From Rhinopomastus cyanomelas (lineage: Eukaryota; Chordata; Aves; Bucerotiformes; Rhinopomastidae), in assembly GCA_013400115.1 (NCBI GenBank), contig VXBP01009301.1, positions 639,086 through 703,085 of the forward strand: 64,000 nt of DNA. Reading direction: 5' to 3'. The notes under the pieces were generated by a model, which was not told the DNA's origin, searched no databases, and saw nothing but the letters and a program-made list of their open reading frames with translations. Below, piece by piece: positions 39,468 to 52,605 of this stretch (within the stretch, counting starts at the first letter, position 1; each line of letters begins with the position of its first letter). The translations under genes and the position numbers were made by a program.

Positions 39468-40650
39468 TGGAAATGCCACTATGTGTTTTCCTCTGCGATG
39501 TGTCAACAAGCCCTTGAATTGACGGTGCAGTGAGCGGAGCATTGTCTAAGGATTAAAGATGCACAATCAGGTTATTTTGTTGATGTGGTACCCAACACAC
39601 TTCTATCAACAGGAGGAAGAGACCCAAAACAAGCTCACCAGCAGGATGCAGTTATTTTCTATTCCATTGACTTGAGACCTTTTTACTTTTGAGCTTTCAG
39701 AGATGCATCTTACCAGAAGCTGCACTGGGAATTCATGTCATCAGCCAAGAGCCAAAACCACTGGAATGTTGTAACTTAGCATTATACAATCAACAGATGG
39801 AAGATTCTAAATAAAGTTAGATGAAATGGGGGCTCAGCAATGTCCCACTGCAGCCAGTTTCAAACAAGCATCCCACAGTGCAGATGTGGTTATACGTGGT
39901 GAACAAACACAAACGTCACCTTACACGTGAACCGATGCACAAATGACACATCTGCAAGGTAACAGCCTCTACCTTTGCAGGGAAGCTGCAGTCTCCTTTC
40001 CTCGGGGCTTAAAATTGGGTGAGGTGCTTAATATGTATTTTGAGGGGAAAGAATGGATTCTTGGCTGTATCTAACAGATGTTTGCAAAAAGACTTTTGCT
40101 TGAGCACAACTTGCAGCAGTCAGGGTATGAGACTAACCTCTAAAAATTGGATGGTACAGATCTGACTAGTCAAGGGATCTTAAGCTCATAAAAATGGATG
40201 GAGGTACAATCTATTTCAAAATAATCTTTGACTGTGGGCTAATGTAAGAATGGGTAATCCTTTATAACAGTGTAATAATGTGCACAGGAAGGGTAGTGGA
40301 GGATAGTGCTCAGCATCACATCAACACCGAGAGCTAATGAAGGTTTGAAAATTGAGACACTTGGAGCTGTGGTCAAATTTTTGCTGTCATTGATCTGGAG
40401 TTTGGCATTTTTGGTAGCATAATAATATTGAGAAGGGATAAATAAAGAAGTTTAACCTATAGATTTATAATAGTTGTAGAATATTAAATATAACTGAGCA
40501 AAGGACTTATACATGGCAGAAAGAAACTACATGACATAAGAGACAAATCCTCTTTCTCTTTTATAGAAGAAATGCTGAGATTGGGGTGTTTTTTTGTTTT
40601 TTAAAGAAGTGGTTCTGGAATTACAAGGGGAGTAATTTAAATCCTTATTA
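39468..40650. other. unique DNA, no gene seen
   Basis: No open frame of 60 codons and no repeat recognised. Confidence 0.55.
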
Positions 40651-40793
40651 ACATAGAATCACAGAATCATTAGGGATTGGAAGGGACCTCGAAAGATCGT
40701 CTAGTCCAATCCCCCCACCACAGCAGGATCACATAGACCAAGTCACACAGGAACACAACCAGGAGGGTCTTGAACCTCCCCAGTGAAGGAGAC
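40651..40793 (-). mobile_element. CR1 retrotransposon, 3' end, antisense
   Basis: ACATAGAATCACAGAATCAT followed by GGGATTGGAAGGGACCTCG, then CTAGTCCAATCCCCCC and GACCAAGTCACACAGGAACA. On the minus strand this is the end of ORF2 and the 3' UTR of the same subfamily as the plus-strand copies at 44.5, 52.8 and 56.1 kb. About 140 bp remain. Confidence 0.92.
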
Positions 40794-40851
40794 TGTTGTT
40801 CTGTTCTGTGGGTGATCCTTCTGCAAACATATTCTTATGTGCCATGAATTT

Positions 40852-40900
40852 TCACAGAATCACAGAACATGAAGGACTGGAAGGGACCTTGGAAGATTTA
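40852..40900 (-). mobile_element. CR1 fragment, 3' end, antisense
   Basis: TCACAGAATCACAGAAC then GGACTGGAAGGGACCTTGG. This is only about 50 bp of another CR1 3' end, 60 bp after the previous copy and in the same orientation. Confidence 0.8.
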
Positions 40901-42695
40901 ACTCAAAGTGATAGGATTTGGTATCTTGCTAGCAATTAAACAGAGTTACTCATTCTTTGTGGAGAATGGCTAAAGAAGAAAAAACTAAAGTGCAAAAAAG
41001 ATACCTGGTCACATGAGTAGGTGCTTCCATGCTGATTTTTCTCATTTTAAGTTTCTATCTACATTAAAAAAAAACTAAGAAGGAAAAAAAGGAGTAGTGG
41101 CACAGACCCAGAAGGAGTTCTGCAGCACATGCGAACAGTCTGTCGTGCCGAGGAGACCGGGCCAAATTTGTTCTTGCTGTAATTCCATTGAAGTCACTGG
41201 AGCTATTAACGGGGATGGATGTTGCCTTTTATCACTTTTGACTTTGTACGATGCGAGGACTAGATTTCACAAAGTTTTGAGATTTCACTGGCTGGGCTAA
41301 AAATAATGCAGTGTAACATGTGGTGGTTTTTTCCCCCTGTGATTAGCATGCTAAATGTAATGCACCTTTCAGCGAGGAAGATATTAGACTTGATAATATA
41401 ATGCCTACAGTGGCAGAGTCTTTGGAAAAAGTAGTGAAGGTAAAGGCTGTGATACAGCCAAGTACCCTGCTTGTAAAATTGACCAGTGCCTGGGAGCAGG
41501 TAATATTTATCCAACAAATGTCCTGACCCATCTGACCCACCTCTTCACTTCAGTGAGGTTGGAAAACGCCTCGCTTTTCAAAAGGAAACTATATCCCTTT
41601 ATCAAATATTGCATCTATTCAGGGATTCAGAGTCCTCAAACATGGCATTTTAAGTTGTAAAAAGCAGGTGTGAAGGATACAACTACATCTTCGAGACTTT
41701 CTCAGTCTAATTTCTATGATCTAGTGTTAATACCCAGAGACTGACATTCTCTGTCAATTTGAGAGATCTTCTGCAGTTCTTTTATCGAATGGAATGTTGT
41801 CGTTGAGAGGAAGCTGTATAAATGCCAGTGCTGAGGGTTTCATTCTATTAAAAAACATCTTTGCTTTCTTTTGCTGAATACTACTGAAAATTCACAGAGG
41901 ACTTAGCTGATCCCAGGAAGCAGATGCTGATCCTGGGAACATATCTTTTTCCAGCATCAGCATCTGGGAGTGTAACAGGCTCCACTAGTGCTGAAAATGG
42001 TGACTGTGCAAAAGGCTTCAGGACTAATATCCTGGGTCAGGCTGCTTAGGGAATTACTTGAAGTCTTTCTCAGAAATATGTCTTTGAGTTACTGCTGACT
42101 TCAAGGAATCTCTCTCTACTCTCCAAACTCCATTAAATACAGTCATTACAAAAAAAGAAAGGCAAATAACTTTCTCAGTAGAAGAATGATACTCCCAGGG
42201 AGCAAGAGGCTATTTTCTGTGGTTTGTTTAAAGATCTCCCCTAAATAAAATGACTTGAAGTCTGATGGATTGGTTCTGAGGGCCATTCACCCTCTCATTC
42301 CCATTAATTACTCCAGTTCCTTACAGTAGGGGCAATGGCAATGACAAAAGTTGCTTTTCTGATGAAAATAGTGAAACAGGGAAGCTGTTATCATGCATAA
42401 TAAGTACCTGCTGAAAGTCAAGTATCATTAAGAAAGATCTTTGTGCTCATGCACTTGGAGTGACAAATTTGGAGCAATATCTGTTAAAGTTTCTTTGAAA
42501 TACAGCTGTGCAGACTTTAGCACTGGCCAGAAGTCAACAAAGGACAGTGTATGCTGTGCACTTCCCGTGGCTGTAGTGTTGTCCTTGGGATGTTCTACTA
42601 TTCCATACACATTGGAGAGCTACAATGCCTTATGTCAACAGATTGCAGAGACTTTATTTTCAGTGTCTGATCTGCTGGTCTGTCTTCTGACAAAG
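40901..42695. other. unique DNA, no gene seen
   Basis: Short frames only (up to 124 codons at 42441-42815, which runs into CR1). Nothing recognised. Confidence 0.5.
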
Positions 42696-42785
42696 CACAG
42701 AATCACAGAGCCCTCATGGCTGGAAGAGACTTTTAAGATGAACAAGACCAGGTCACCATTAAATCATGTCCCTCAGCACTACAAC
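42696..42785 (-). mobile_element. CR1 fragment of a different subfamily, antisense
   Basis: CACAGAATCACAGAGCCC, then CATGGCTGGAAGAGAC and, on the minus strand, CTGAGGGACATGATTTAATG, which is typical of the 3' UTR of the CR1 group also seen at 58.3 and 62.2 kb. About 90 bp and worn. Confidence 0.8.
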
Positions 42786-44054
42786 CACATGCAGATGTTG
42801 ATTTTTAACCTGTAAAGGCAATTACAGTCCTTTAATTCTTATAAATGAAAACAGCATAGGCAATATGTACTTCAGAGAAACGATGTGCTGAATCTTACAG
42901 ATTCGATGCCTCTTTCATGGGCATGATTGCAGTGTCTTGGAATCTGCATTTTAGAAATGCATCACTCACACCTGAGGACTCTGCCCCACGTCTGCCTACT
43001 AACTTCTCTCTATCCCCCTGAAAGACTACAAAGATTGCACTAGACCTGTTGTTATTACAATGACACTGTCTTTACAGAATGAATATTGGGAAGAATTCAG
43101 ACCGTGCTGAGGCAATCTAACTTACAGAAATTGAGTTTACACTAGTACAGCTATGATCAATTGAAGACCTGCCAACTTTAATTTCTTAATGAAATAAGCG
43201 TCTGTCATGGAGCTCTCATTTGCTTTGCCTAACATATAAATCTCTCCCATTAGGAAACCCTTAGCTTCAACATTCTGTTTGATTTTGTTGATTCTTTTTT
43301 TATTTCCTTTCCTGCACAGAGCATCTGCAGAGCAGCACTGTTCCTTCACCTTGGATAGTTCAAAGTTTTCGGAACAGAAACAGTTTCATGCACAAAAAGG
43401 CGCACGCGCTCCTGCGTGTGAAAAGTTAACAACCTAATTTACTGCACAGAAGTTGTGTGAATGTCTGGGGGGGGGGGGGAGGCTGTGAAGTGGAAATAAT
43501 CTCTAAGTGGCTTTTTGGAGCAACGGTATCGTGTTGCCAAGTTTCTGTAGGACTCCATGATGATAATATTATGTGATTAATTGCCATGTAATGGATAAAA
43601 ATTGCCAGCCCTACTACGAGGTTGCAGTTTAAAAAATAATGTTTTATCGTTGACAATAATTTTACTTTACATTACAATATCCTCTAGAAAGTTACTCAAA
43701 TGAACATTCTTATAATGTTATTACCATTGACATGTGTCCTTTAAGAGTATTCTTTCACGTGGAAATGGAGGCTCTGCACTGCATTTGACCCCAGTGATCC
43801 AATCGTGCTTCTCCATGTTTCTAACTCTTGTGAATTCCCCATGTTAAGTTCTGTGAGATGCAAAAGGATCTGTTGGACTCGCCTGCCGTGTGACATTCCA
43901 CATCACAATGGCCAAGAGATTATGGAGCTAACTAAAACACCTGTCTGCTGGGTTACAGGAGGAACATCAGCAGCTAAGGCTTTTGCTCTACCAGCTCTTG
44001 AGCTCTTCATTGTGAGAGCACTAGCACAGTTCCTTTCAAAACCCTTTTTGAACA
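42786..44054. other. unique DNA with a G13 run
   Basis: A G13 homopolymer is at 43467-43479, and an alternating CpG-rich CGCACGCGCTCCTGCGTG lies near 43401-43418. No gene seen. Confidence 0.5.
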
Positions 44055-44132
44055 CGATCCTGCTGTGGCAGGCAGATTGGACTGGATGATCTTTCGAGGT
44101 CCCTTCCAACTCCTAATGATTCTATGATTCTT
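44055..44132 (+). mobile_element. CR1 retrotransposon, 3' end only
   Basis: GATCCTGCTGTGGCAGGCAG, TTGGACTGGATGATCTTTCG, AGGTCCCTTCCAACTCCTAA, then ATTCTATGATTCT. Plus-strand 5'-truncated copy of about 78 bp. Confidence 0.92.
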
Positions 44133-44489
44133 TGTCCTGCCTGTTAGTGGTAGTCAGTGATAAATCTCTTCTAGACTTTGCATGGTTGCAATCGGAAACC
44201 CGCTACCCAGACTTACTAAAAATACTTACCAACAATTTGTTTCAGATTCTGACTCAACTAAGACATTTATGAACCATTGTTTTTCTAGGGATTTCTTTGG
44301 TATTTATTACATTTAAAAGTTTTAAAAGTTATATTGAGTGAATGCAATAATGTTTAAAAGTATTAAATAATATTGTGTACACCTTTCTGTAAGTCCAGTG
44401 GAGCATGAGTTATACGAAAATCAAATACTCTGTGATAATATTTTTGTTTAAATCTATATTTGTCTGCTAACAGCATCTACGTAAGAGCT
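44133..44489. other. AT-rich spacer between two CR1 copies
   Basis: Contains repeated TTTAAAAGT words near 44310-44360. No gene seen. Confidence 0.5.
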
Positions 44490-45028
44490 AGGTGAGACCA
44501 CACCTGGAGTATCTGTCCAGTTCTGGGCTCCTCAGTTCAAGAGGGATGTGGAGCTGCTGGAGGGAGTCCAGCGTAGGGCAATGAGGATGATGAAGGAAGA
44601 GAAGCACCTCCCTTATGAGGAGAGGCTGAGGGAGCTGGGTCTCTTTAGCTTGGAGAAGAGGAGACTGAGGGGTGACCTCATTAATGTCTATAAATATGTG
44701 AAGGGTGGGTGTCAGGAAGATGGAGCCAGGCTCTTCTCATTGTCATCTAGAGATAGAACAAGGGACAATAGTTGTAAGCTGGAACATAGGAGGTTCCACA
44801 TCAAGATGAGAAGGAACTTCTTCCCAGTGAGGGTAATGGAGCACTGGATCAGGTTGCCCAGGGTGGTTGTGGAGTCTCCTTCTCCGGAGATGTCTAAGAC
44901 CCACCTGGATCTGTTCCTTTGCAACTTGGCCTAGGTGATCCTGCTGTTTCAGGGGGATTGGACTGGATGATCTTTTGAGGTCCCTTCCAATCCCTAATAA
45001 TTCTATGAATCTATGTTTCTATGATTCT
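44490..45028 (+). mobile_element. CR1 retrotransposon, ORF2 C-terminus plus 3' end
   Basis: 5'-truncated at GGTGAGACCACACCTGGAG and running through the ORF2 C-terminus to a 3' tail of ATTCTATG variants. A 128-codon frame (44548-44934) is still open and encodes the familiar CR1 segment: QRRAMRMM, then LGLFSLEKRRLRGDLINVYK, then VESPSPEM. The reverse transcriptase and endonuclease domains are absent, so it cannot move. The subfamily is shared with 52.8 and 56.1 kb. Confidence 0.95.
44548..44934 (+). pseudogene. CR1 ORF2 C-terminal remnant
   Basis: 128 codons in one uninterrupted frame, ending at TAG where the normal ORF2 also ends (LDLFLCNLA then stop). The visible part corresponds only to the region after the reverse transcriptase domain. 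There is no promoter, host exon or start context, so it is not a host gene. The first Met is internal to the original protein. Confidence 0.85.
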
Positions 45029-46914
45029 CTTCACAAGTGATTTCTGAAAATTCTTAGTAGATAATGTCAAAATGTTTCTACTTTCTTTTAAATCCAGTAG
45101 AAGGCCATGCAAATGTGATGCACGAATTTGTGTACTTCAAGGGAGTTATCCACATAAAATTATACCTTATCACAGACTATCCTTAAGCTTATTGTTCCAT
45201 TTATCTTTTGAGACACTGCTCTTATTCTTTTCCTTCCTGACTCTGCAACCTCATGTGTGTTTGTACTTGTAGAAAGCACTGTGCTTTGAAATAACAGTTT
45301 ACACTAAATCTAAATCCTACTCCAAATTGTTTGCATTAAATGAAGGGAAAGAATATTTAAAAAAAAACCCAAACAAAAACCTGCTAAGAGTAAAGAACAA
45401 GTAAACCACATCTAAGTTCAACCCTGAATGCTTAACTCCCAAACAAAGTGTGCTGTGTATTAGCTATCTCATTTAAAATATATGAAGATGGTTAACACCA
45501 TTCCAATTTGCTCAGTGTTACTGGATATTAGGAAGGACACACAAAGAGAGCTCACAGAGTATTTCCATTAATAATCTTTCCTTCCTGTATCCTCCACCTT
45601 TCTGTTATCCTTCACCAGCACATCCAATCCTTGTTTAAAAAAATAGATGAAGAGAAATCAAAAGCTATATAACACAGACACTACTCCAGCCATCAGAATC
45701 AGGTCAGTTTTTAACTTCATTAAATTGCTGTCATATGGTGTCTGCTGACACGCATCAGACTTTGGAGAGTCTTACTCATCAGGTATTCTCTAAGATTGTT
45801 AACAAGAACAGCAACTCTCATCAGGGGTTCCCAAAAAGCACCTAATTAAGGGACAAAGGTTGCTCAGATTGTGACAATTACACCTGTAGGTCCCTGTAGA
45901 AACACCAAAATCTTGAACAAATGTGTGTTTGGTTGCTTAGTGCAAGAAATAAAGAGCTAGTCCATTAAAAAAATGAGAAGCAGAAACTGTCAACCATTTG
46001 AAAAGCTTTACGAAAATGATCATCCAATTAGTGGCTATGATCAAATCAGGCATGAACTCTCTCTGGATGGCTCCATAATTTTCCTTCTTGCATGGTGTAA
46101 TTTCATATAGCTCAAATGAACTCGTGAGAGGTAATTCAGTTCCAAACAGTTTTCTCATCACTGCTAATTATACTAATACATTGAAATGCCTCCTACAAAA
46201 TGCATGAGCCCTTTAAGCCACCTCATTAATGTGATATAATTTTTGCCAGAATATATATCAGACCTATTATCACCACAGGTTTTCTTTAGCCTTTTTTTTA
46301 AAAATGTCTATCAAAAGCTGGAAAAAGTAGATTTCCTTCGTCTGTTCTCAACATAATTAACTGTTTCTTTTCAACTGTGGTTGTCTATTGTGGTATTTTC
46401 TTTAAAGAGTACTGGCAAAATATAGTATGATAGGGATATTCCTCATACCTACAGGTTCTTTTTCCTGAGTATTTGATGCTTTGAATCTTTTTTCCAGTTG
46501 TAGCTGATTCTTTAAATGGCAAATGATGCATGCAATAATGTGCAAAAATGAGTTATACAAACTGAAAGCAGGGGTGTAAAAAGAAGCATCATCTGAGACT
46601 AAAATAAAGACAGATTTTATGGTATTTATGTCAGTTAATTTAACTGCTGGTAGGGGCTTTTGTTGAAACATGAGTTAGTTCCAGTGTTTAACCTTGCAGC
46701 ATTAATTTATGCTTTATGGCATGAGTACTTCATCACTCCCTCCTTGGGAAGACAGTTATCTCATTAGCCAGAATTTAATGAAATGCAAGGATACACTTCT
46801 TAATTTCAAAGATTACTATAACACAAATCAGGTGTAAATCTCAGACCGACTGTCTCTTCCCTTCACCCGACAGAAAAAATAGATTCATTCTGCAGTCGTG
46901 CAACAGAAATTCAG
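45029..46914. other. unique AT-rich DNA, no gene seen
   Basis: Open frames up to 89 codons (46402-46671 minus) without recognised features. Confidence 0.5.
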
Positions 46915-47330
46915 CTGGTGGGATAAATTCCACTGCTGCTGCTCTAAAGGCCTTTCTCGTTTGTGAAAGATGTCTTCACTTTGCATCCGGAAATGTCGGT
47001 GCCATCGAAGGTCTGCACAAAGCTGAAGGCTTGTGACCCGTTGTAACTACTATAACCATACTACACCAAGTGCGTGGTGTTTGTTGCATAGGAGAGGGTT
47101 TTCTGTCACAGGAAGTGTGGAGCAGAACCTCATTTTCACAGGACTGTGTCTAGAGCCCGAAGAAAGTGAGCGTGCACGCCACCCTGTTCAGGATTAACGT
47201 GAACTGACAAGGCTCACGCGGGTTTTCCCGCACTGGTGCCTGTCACCACATCCAGAATCTCGGGGAACACAGAACACTACACTGCCTCAGTTCCATTTAT
47301 CTGAACACCAGGGTGCCCAGGCACAGCTTT
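46915..47330. promoter_or_regulatory. small CpG pocket with an E2F-like site
   Basis: About fifteen CpG in roughly 400 bp. At 47218-47231 GCGGGTTTTCCCGC forms a 5-bp-arm palindrome and contains TTTTCCCGC, which fits the E2F consensus (TTTSSCGC). No promoter or transcript start is visible, so the regulatory role is inference. Confidence 0.2.
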
Positions 47331-49059
47331 ATCGCATGTTTTGTGTGCCTTTGCTTTATTACTTAACTGTTGTCACAAATTAACTTGGTTTCCTACCGAA
47401 ATCTCCATCCTGCCGTTCTCTGCATGGGAGTGGACTTCACTGAGCAGCAGCAGAATCTAGAGAATTCACCATGCAAAATGTATTTCCAGGGAAAAATACA
47501 GGTGCTGTGCTCTTGTTTGTTCTAGCAATTCTTTGTTTCCATGTCAAAACAGGCAAACTTATTGAAGATTCTTACGTAAAGTCAACTCATATAATTACAC
47601 ATGTAAGCTGTGTAATATTTGCTTATCAAATGCATCAGCCTGGCATTTCTCCCCTAATAAGTATTTCCCTTAGTGCTAAGAAATAGTAATAGTCAGTTAC
47701 AAATGAAAACCCACATTTGAAGAATATGAAGTGTGTTCACGACCAGCTGGATAGCAAGCACAGAACATGAACAAAGACATATGAAGACATTCAGAGCAAG
47801 TTTTGTGTTACTGGTACTAGGCTGCGCTTTCAGACTGTGCCTATTGATAGAACAGCATCCATGTGCTCAGTGTGGCTGTAAGAAAGGCAAGGCATGCACC
47901 TATTAATTAAAGATGTCTTCATAGCAGTTCCTGTAACACAATTATTTCTATATATAGAACATAGTAATCACAGTTTAAAGTCTACAGCAGTCTCCAGTGT
48001 GATATTTTTTTCCACAGACTAGGAAAGCACTGTCTGCTTCCAGACTAGAATGTGGCCTTTGGTTTCTGCTGCCATAAGTCCTGTATCTGTTTTCCAAAAG
48101 CAACCAAAAGTTCAGCATGGCCAGGTCACCTCTGTTTGTCATTAGACAGACTCTGAAACTGGATATACGCAGACAGCTTAGCTGTGACCTTCAGGAAGCG
48201 CCTCTAAAAGTCTAAAATCAGGAAAGTGAAATGCTCAGAGAATAAATCTTTACAATGCCTCACAGTCTGTGGAACTACATGCTTGTCCATGAGACTCTGG
48301 TAGGGAAATCCATGATGTTTGTCCAGCTCTGTGCAGCAGTCTCTATGAAATAAGCTGCCTCATGTTGGTTCAAGGTAGTTGAGGAGGACCTTCATACTGA
48401 CACCGGGGTTTTCCGTCTGTTTTAAAAACCTTCGGAACATCTTGTCAGAGTAGATCATTGCTTTTTCCTCCGCTGGTTCTAGCCCTGTCAGACTGAGGTC
48501 CATGGATTGTGGCAGGGGCTGTCATGTCACTTATTATGTTTGTTTAGCACATCGCAGTGTAACGTGACTCTGCCAGTTAGGTGCCACCACATCGGGTTGT
48601 GATAATGGCAATAATAGGGCCACACTGAGCAAGAATGCTGAAGCCAATCTGTTTTCACTGGAAACTGTGCAAAGTCCAACGGTGTTGTAGAGCCAACAAG
48701 AGCTCGGTTGTTTAACTTCTACAATAAACTGCGTTTATGTATTGCCACCCAGAACAAAGCCAAGGGTCGCTGCACTGGTCCTGCTGACTCCGTACCCATT
48801 CCGAAGGGGTCTGGCTTGTTCACACTAGGTGCACAAACAACTTGGAGTGTTATTCCTTTTTACTGCTTTTAATATATTGTGTGGCTACACATGGATTACT
48901 TGGTGCAAAAGGATGAATTGGCCCCCGGAGAATCTTGGTTTCAAGAACACCAGCTTCCCTTCAGGTGGAAACTGAGAGACCAGGCTGTTGGGAAAGGCAC
49001 CTTTAAAAATCTGGAAGAACTCTTGCCACAGAAATAGCAGTGAGGGGATTGTACTGCCG
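47331..49059. other. unique DNA, no gene seen
   Basis: Short frames only. The 170 bases before 49060 might be a further, unrecognised 5' part of the next CR1 copy. Confidence 0.45.
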
Positions 49060-49765
49060 TCCAAAGCGATTCTGGACAGTTGGAGAAGGTGGCTGACAGA
49101 AATCACATGCATATCGACAAAGAGAGGTGCAAAGTGCACCTTGAGAGGAATAATCCTATGCAACAATATGTTTTGGGGGTCTACTAGCTTTGCAGAAAAG
49201 AACCTGGGGCCCCCAGAAGACAGTGAATCAAACACAAAGCAGGTATGAGACCTTGCAGCAAAGAAGGTTAACAGCATCCTGGGCTGCATTAGAAGTATCG
49301 CCAGCAGGTCAAGGGAGGTGACCCTCCTTCTCCACTCAGCACTGTTTGAGTGCTATGTCCAGTTCTGAGCTCCTAGTACAAAAGAGAGAGCTACCTACTG
49401 GAAAGAGTCCAGTAAAGGAACACTGGGATAATCAAGGGGCTAGAGCATCTCTCCCATGAAGCAAGACTGAGAGATGAAAAGGCTCAGGAAGGATCACATC
49501 AAGAGTGCAAAGAGGATGGAGACACTTTGTTTAGTGGTTCCCAATGGAAGAACCAGAGGCACAGTTCCTACCATCAGGAAACATCATTTCACTGTGAGGA
49601 TGACTGAGCATGGGCATAGGTTGGCCAGGGAGGTTGTGGAGTCTGTGTCCTTGAAGATATTCAAAAGTCATTTAGATATGGTTTTGGGAACCTTGCTCTG
49701 GAAGATGGTGGATCAAGTAATCTCCAGAGATCCTTTCCAACCTCAGCATTCTGTAATTCCATGAA
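49060..49765 (+). mobile_element. old CR1 retrotransposon, about 0.7 kb
   Basis: Plus-strand CR1 of an older type: GCGATTCTGGACAGTTGG near 49066, TTTGCAGAAAAGAACCTGGG near 49188, AACAGCATCCTGGGCTGCAT near 49270, CCAGCAGGTCAAGGGAGGTG near 49301, then the 3' UTR ending in TCCTTTCCAACCTCAGCATT and CTGTAATTCCATG. Many indels break the frame. Open pieces at 48988-49248 and 49474-49764 are ORF2 fragments, and the long minus-strand frame at 48885-49289 is their shadow. Confidence 0.9.
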
Positions 49766-50642
49766 AGGCCTAGCTGAGGATACCTTATACATCTTCATGT
49801 GAATAAGAAGCCAGGAGATGACCTTTAACTTGCAGTGTTCCTTTTGTTGTGACTTTTGGTAATTGCATGCTAAGAGCAAAGTTATGGACGACTACATTAA
49901 TGTTTATGCTGGCTCCTCAACTTAAGCCTGATATCCAGGAATGGACTCGGAAGCTCTAGTTTTCAGAGATTTATTTTAATTTAAGGTCTAGGCACACATG
50001 TGAGGGTTAATGAAGGCTCAGGTCTTGATTTCTGAAGAAATACTGCAAAGGGGGAGATGTACTTATGGAACGAATGAAGCTCATGGCTACAAGACTTTTG
50101 ACAACATACTTCCTCGCACAAATAAATGTTACCTTGAAATATATGAATCTGAATTTTTAAAATAGTGACAACTGGGAATGATGTATCAGAGGGACCGGAT
50201 TCTATTCTGAATCTCTATTCTTTAGGGCTCGGCCATTGGATCAAGTTACCTTCACTTTGGGAGGTACAATGAGAAGGTTTAGCCTTTGGCAAACCCAAAG
50301 TAAAGTGCATTAGCATAACCTTCTTTCATTAAAGTTTAACCTAATGTGTTTTGCCTTGTGTTTGGCACAAAGAAAGAGTTGAACAAACAGCCACCGTGGC
50401 TCAGTTGATGCACAGTAGTTACTCATTAACCTGGCCAGCTCAGAAGCACCACAGTTTCTGTTAGAACACACTGACTTAAACCACTAGTTTCGGCTAGTTT
50501 CATGAAGTTACAAGTTTGTGAGAACATGTGACACCTTTTTTAATGTCATGTTAGATAAAAAGGGGTATGGATCTTTAGGGACTCAGGCAAGCACAAATCA
50601 TTCACAGTTTGCAAAAAATCTGTTAAGATTTTTGTTGTATCC
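49766..50642. other. unique DNA, no gene seen
   Basis: Nothing recognised beyond ordinary AT-rich sequence. Confidence 0.5.
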
Positions 50643-50745
50643 CGTGTGACTTGGTCTAGGTGGTCCTGCTGGGTCAGGGAGATTGGACTAGATGATCTTT
50701 CGAGGTCCTTTCCAATCCGTAATGATTCTATGATTCAATGATTCC
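50643..50745 (+). mobile_element. CR1 retrotransposon, 3' end only
   Basis: CGTGTGACTTGGTCTAGGTG, then GATTGGACTAGATGATCTTT, CGAGGTCCTTTCCAATCCGT and ATTCTATGATTCAATG. Plus strand, about 100 bp. It begins just before the ORF2 stop, so no coding remains. Confidence 0.95.
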
Positions 50746-52605
50746 ATTAGTAGACTGGATTTAAAGTTTTTAAAATTCATGTTGTTTACTAAATATAAAT
50801 AACCTATGTTCTTGTATATTAATCTCAGACGGGGAACTTTTGGGGAGAATAAATGCTGTATTTTTTCTGAGGACAGGTAACTTTATTATATAACACTGTG
50901 AAATGCTCAGAGGTATTTGGCTAGTGAGATCTTGCACTGAGGCTAGTGACTAAACCTTAAAAAATTTTGGCAAGAGGAGGAATATGTCCTGTGGAACCGA
51001 AATAATCGAGGTAGGAAACTTTCTTTGGAAAATGGATTTTTAGAAATACGAAGCAGGTGTCTCTTCTCATCTCTCCAGCCTCTACAACGAGGATACAAGG
51101 GCTATGCACTAAACTGATGGAGTAAATTGGGAAAATGACTTTCCTGTACAAAACTTTGTGTAAAAAATAGGTACATGTAGAATAATAGTATCAGTAGAAC
51201 TTGTGTGTCAAGAACATGACCCAGGTTCTCCTAACGCTGCAGGTGATCTTTTGTAACGCGTCACAAGGAAGCTAACAGAGAACCAACCTGGGCTCCCTGC
51301 GAGAACCGTGGCTTCTCCCAGCCTCATCTGACGTGATGACAGGCACAGGGAGGAGAGTGGTTGCTGGATATTGAGGTCTCTGCCATCTATATTTTTTCAG
51401 ATTTGCCTCTTCTGTGCCTATCTGAATATATTTGTTATTTTAACCTTCCTCATCAAATAATAAGGCTGTTTCTGACCTTTCTTCCTACTGTTTCCAATTA
51501 TGCTCATGCTCATTCTGCTAAACTTGTATTTTTTTGACAACCTAAGGCATCAGTTTTGCTTCTGTTAGGAGACTGCCACAAACAGAGGTTAAACCACTGC
51601 ATTAATTATGAACCCAGGAACATGACCAAAACTTGCACAGGTCACCTGATGTTTAAAAAACCCCCCTAAATTCACATGAGCCCATTTTGTTGGCGCACAG
51701 GCAGGGGTCTTGATTTATTTGGGTGGGCTACTGAGAAGTGTCAGCTGACCATTAAGACTATTTATAAATTTAATTCTTTTATAAGTCAGGGAGCAACACT
51801 TAATCTTGCAGAAATTAATATTTAGATTTCCATTGTGGCACTAATGAAAAAAAAGCTGCAAGAGAAAACAGACCGTTTTCAGGAGTGTGATTCAGAACAT
51901 TAACACCTTAATTTACATAAAATTAGTTACATACTGCTGCAGTAATTTAATTGATTTGACCAGGACTTTGCAACTGTGAAAAATAGATTCAGGAAGGCAA
52001 ATCAGGCCATATTTTCTCCAAGTAGCCACATTCATGACCGTATGAAATCAGAGCGATTTATTTGCAAGACATTAAAAAATATGATGTCTTGCCAATTTTG
52101 GAAAGCTTAGATTTGGAGCAAAAGGTTTTACAATGGGAACATAAACAAAACCCAGTCCACAAACTCTGTGTTGAACTTATTGCTGTCTTTCTCATGTGTG
52201 CTGAATAGGTAACAGCATCAAACATTGACTGCAAGGTTTTTGATATCTGGCACTGAAAACCCGGCACGCAGGAAAAAGGCAAAAGCATGGATACGTAAGA
52301 TAGAAATGCCATGACTTTGGAGGAAAATAAAGCCTTTTTGTAAAAGAAAATAAAAGGAGAGAGAGACATTTTTATTTCTAGACACCTCAGCTGAAAATAA
52401 CACACAAAGGAAGCTTCTGCACTCTGAGCATTCAGGTCCTTGATTTTCAAAATTCACTCATTGTTTTTAATCAGTAACAATTGAAATGCACCTTTTATAC
52501 TTGTGAACTCTCTCTTCATTTCAGTTATCCACTGTGACTTAGTTGGAGCTGTACTGTACCAGTGTAGTTACAACCAATAAAAGCATCGGATGCAAATTCG
52601 CTTAG
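50746..52605. other. unique AT-rich DNA, no gene seen
   Basis: A 130-codon minus frame at 52058-52450 and its 79-codon overlap have no recognised domain. Probably noncoding. Confidence 0.5.

Noticed and set aside
48885..49289. 134-codon minus-strand open frame
   Set aside because: It overlaps, in antisense, the old plus-strand CR1 copy and has no domain. It is a shadow of the retrotransposon.
52058..52450. 130-codon minus-strand open frame
   Set aside because: Cys/Phe/Ser-rich translation typical of AT-rich noncoding DNA read in antisense, with no family resemblance.
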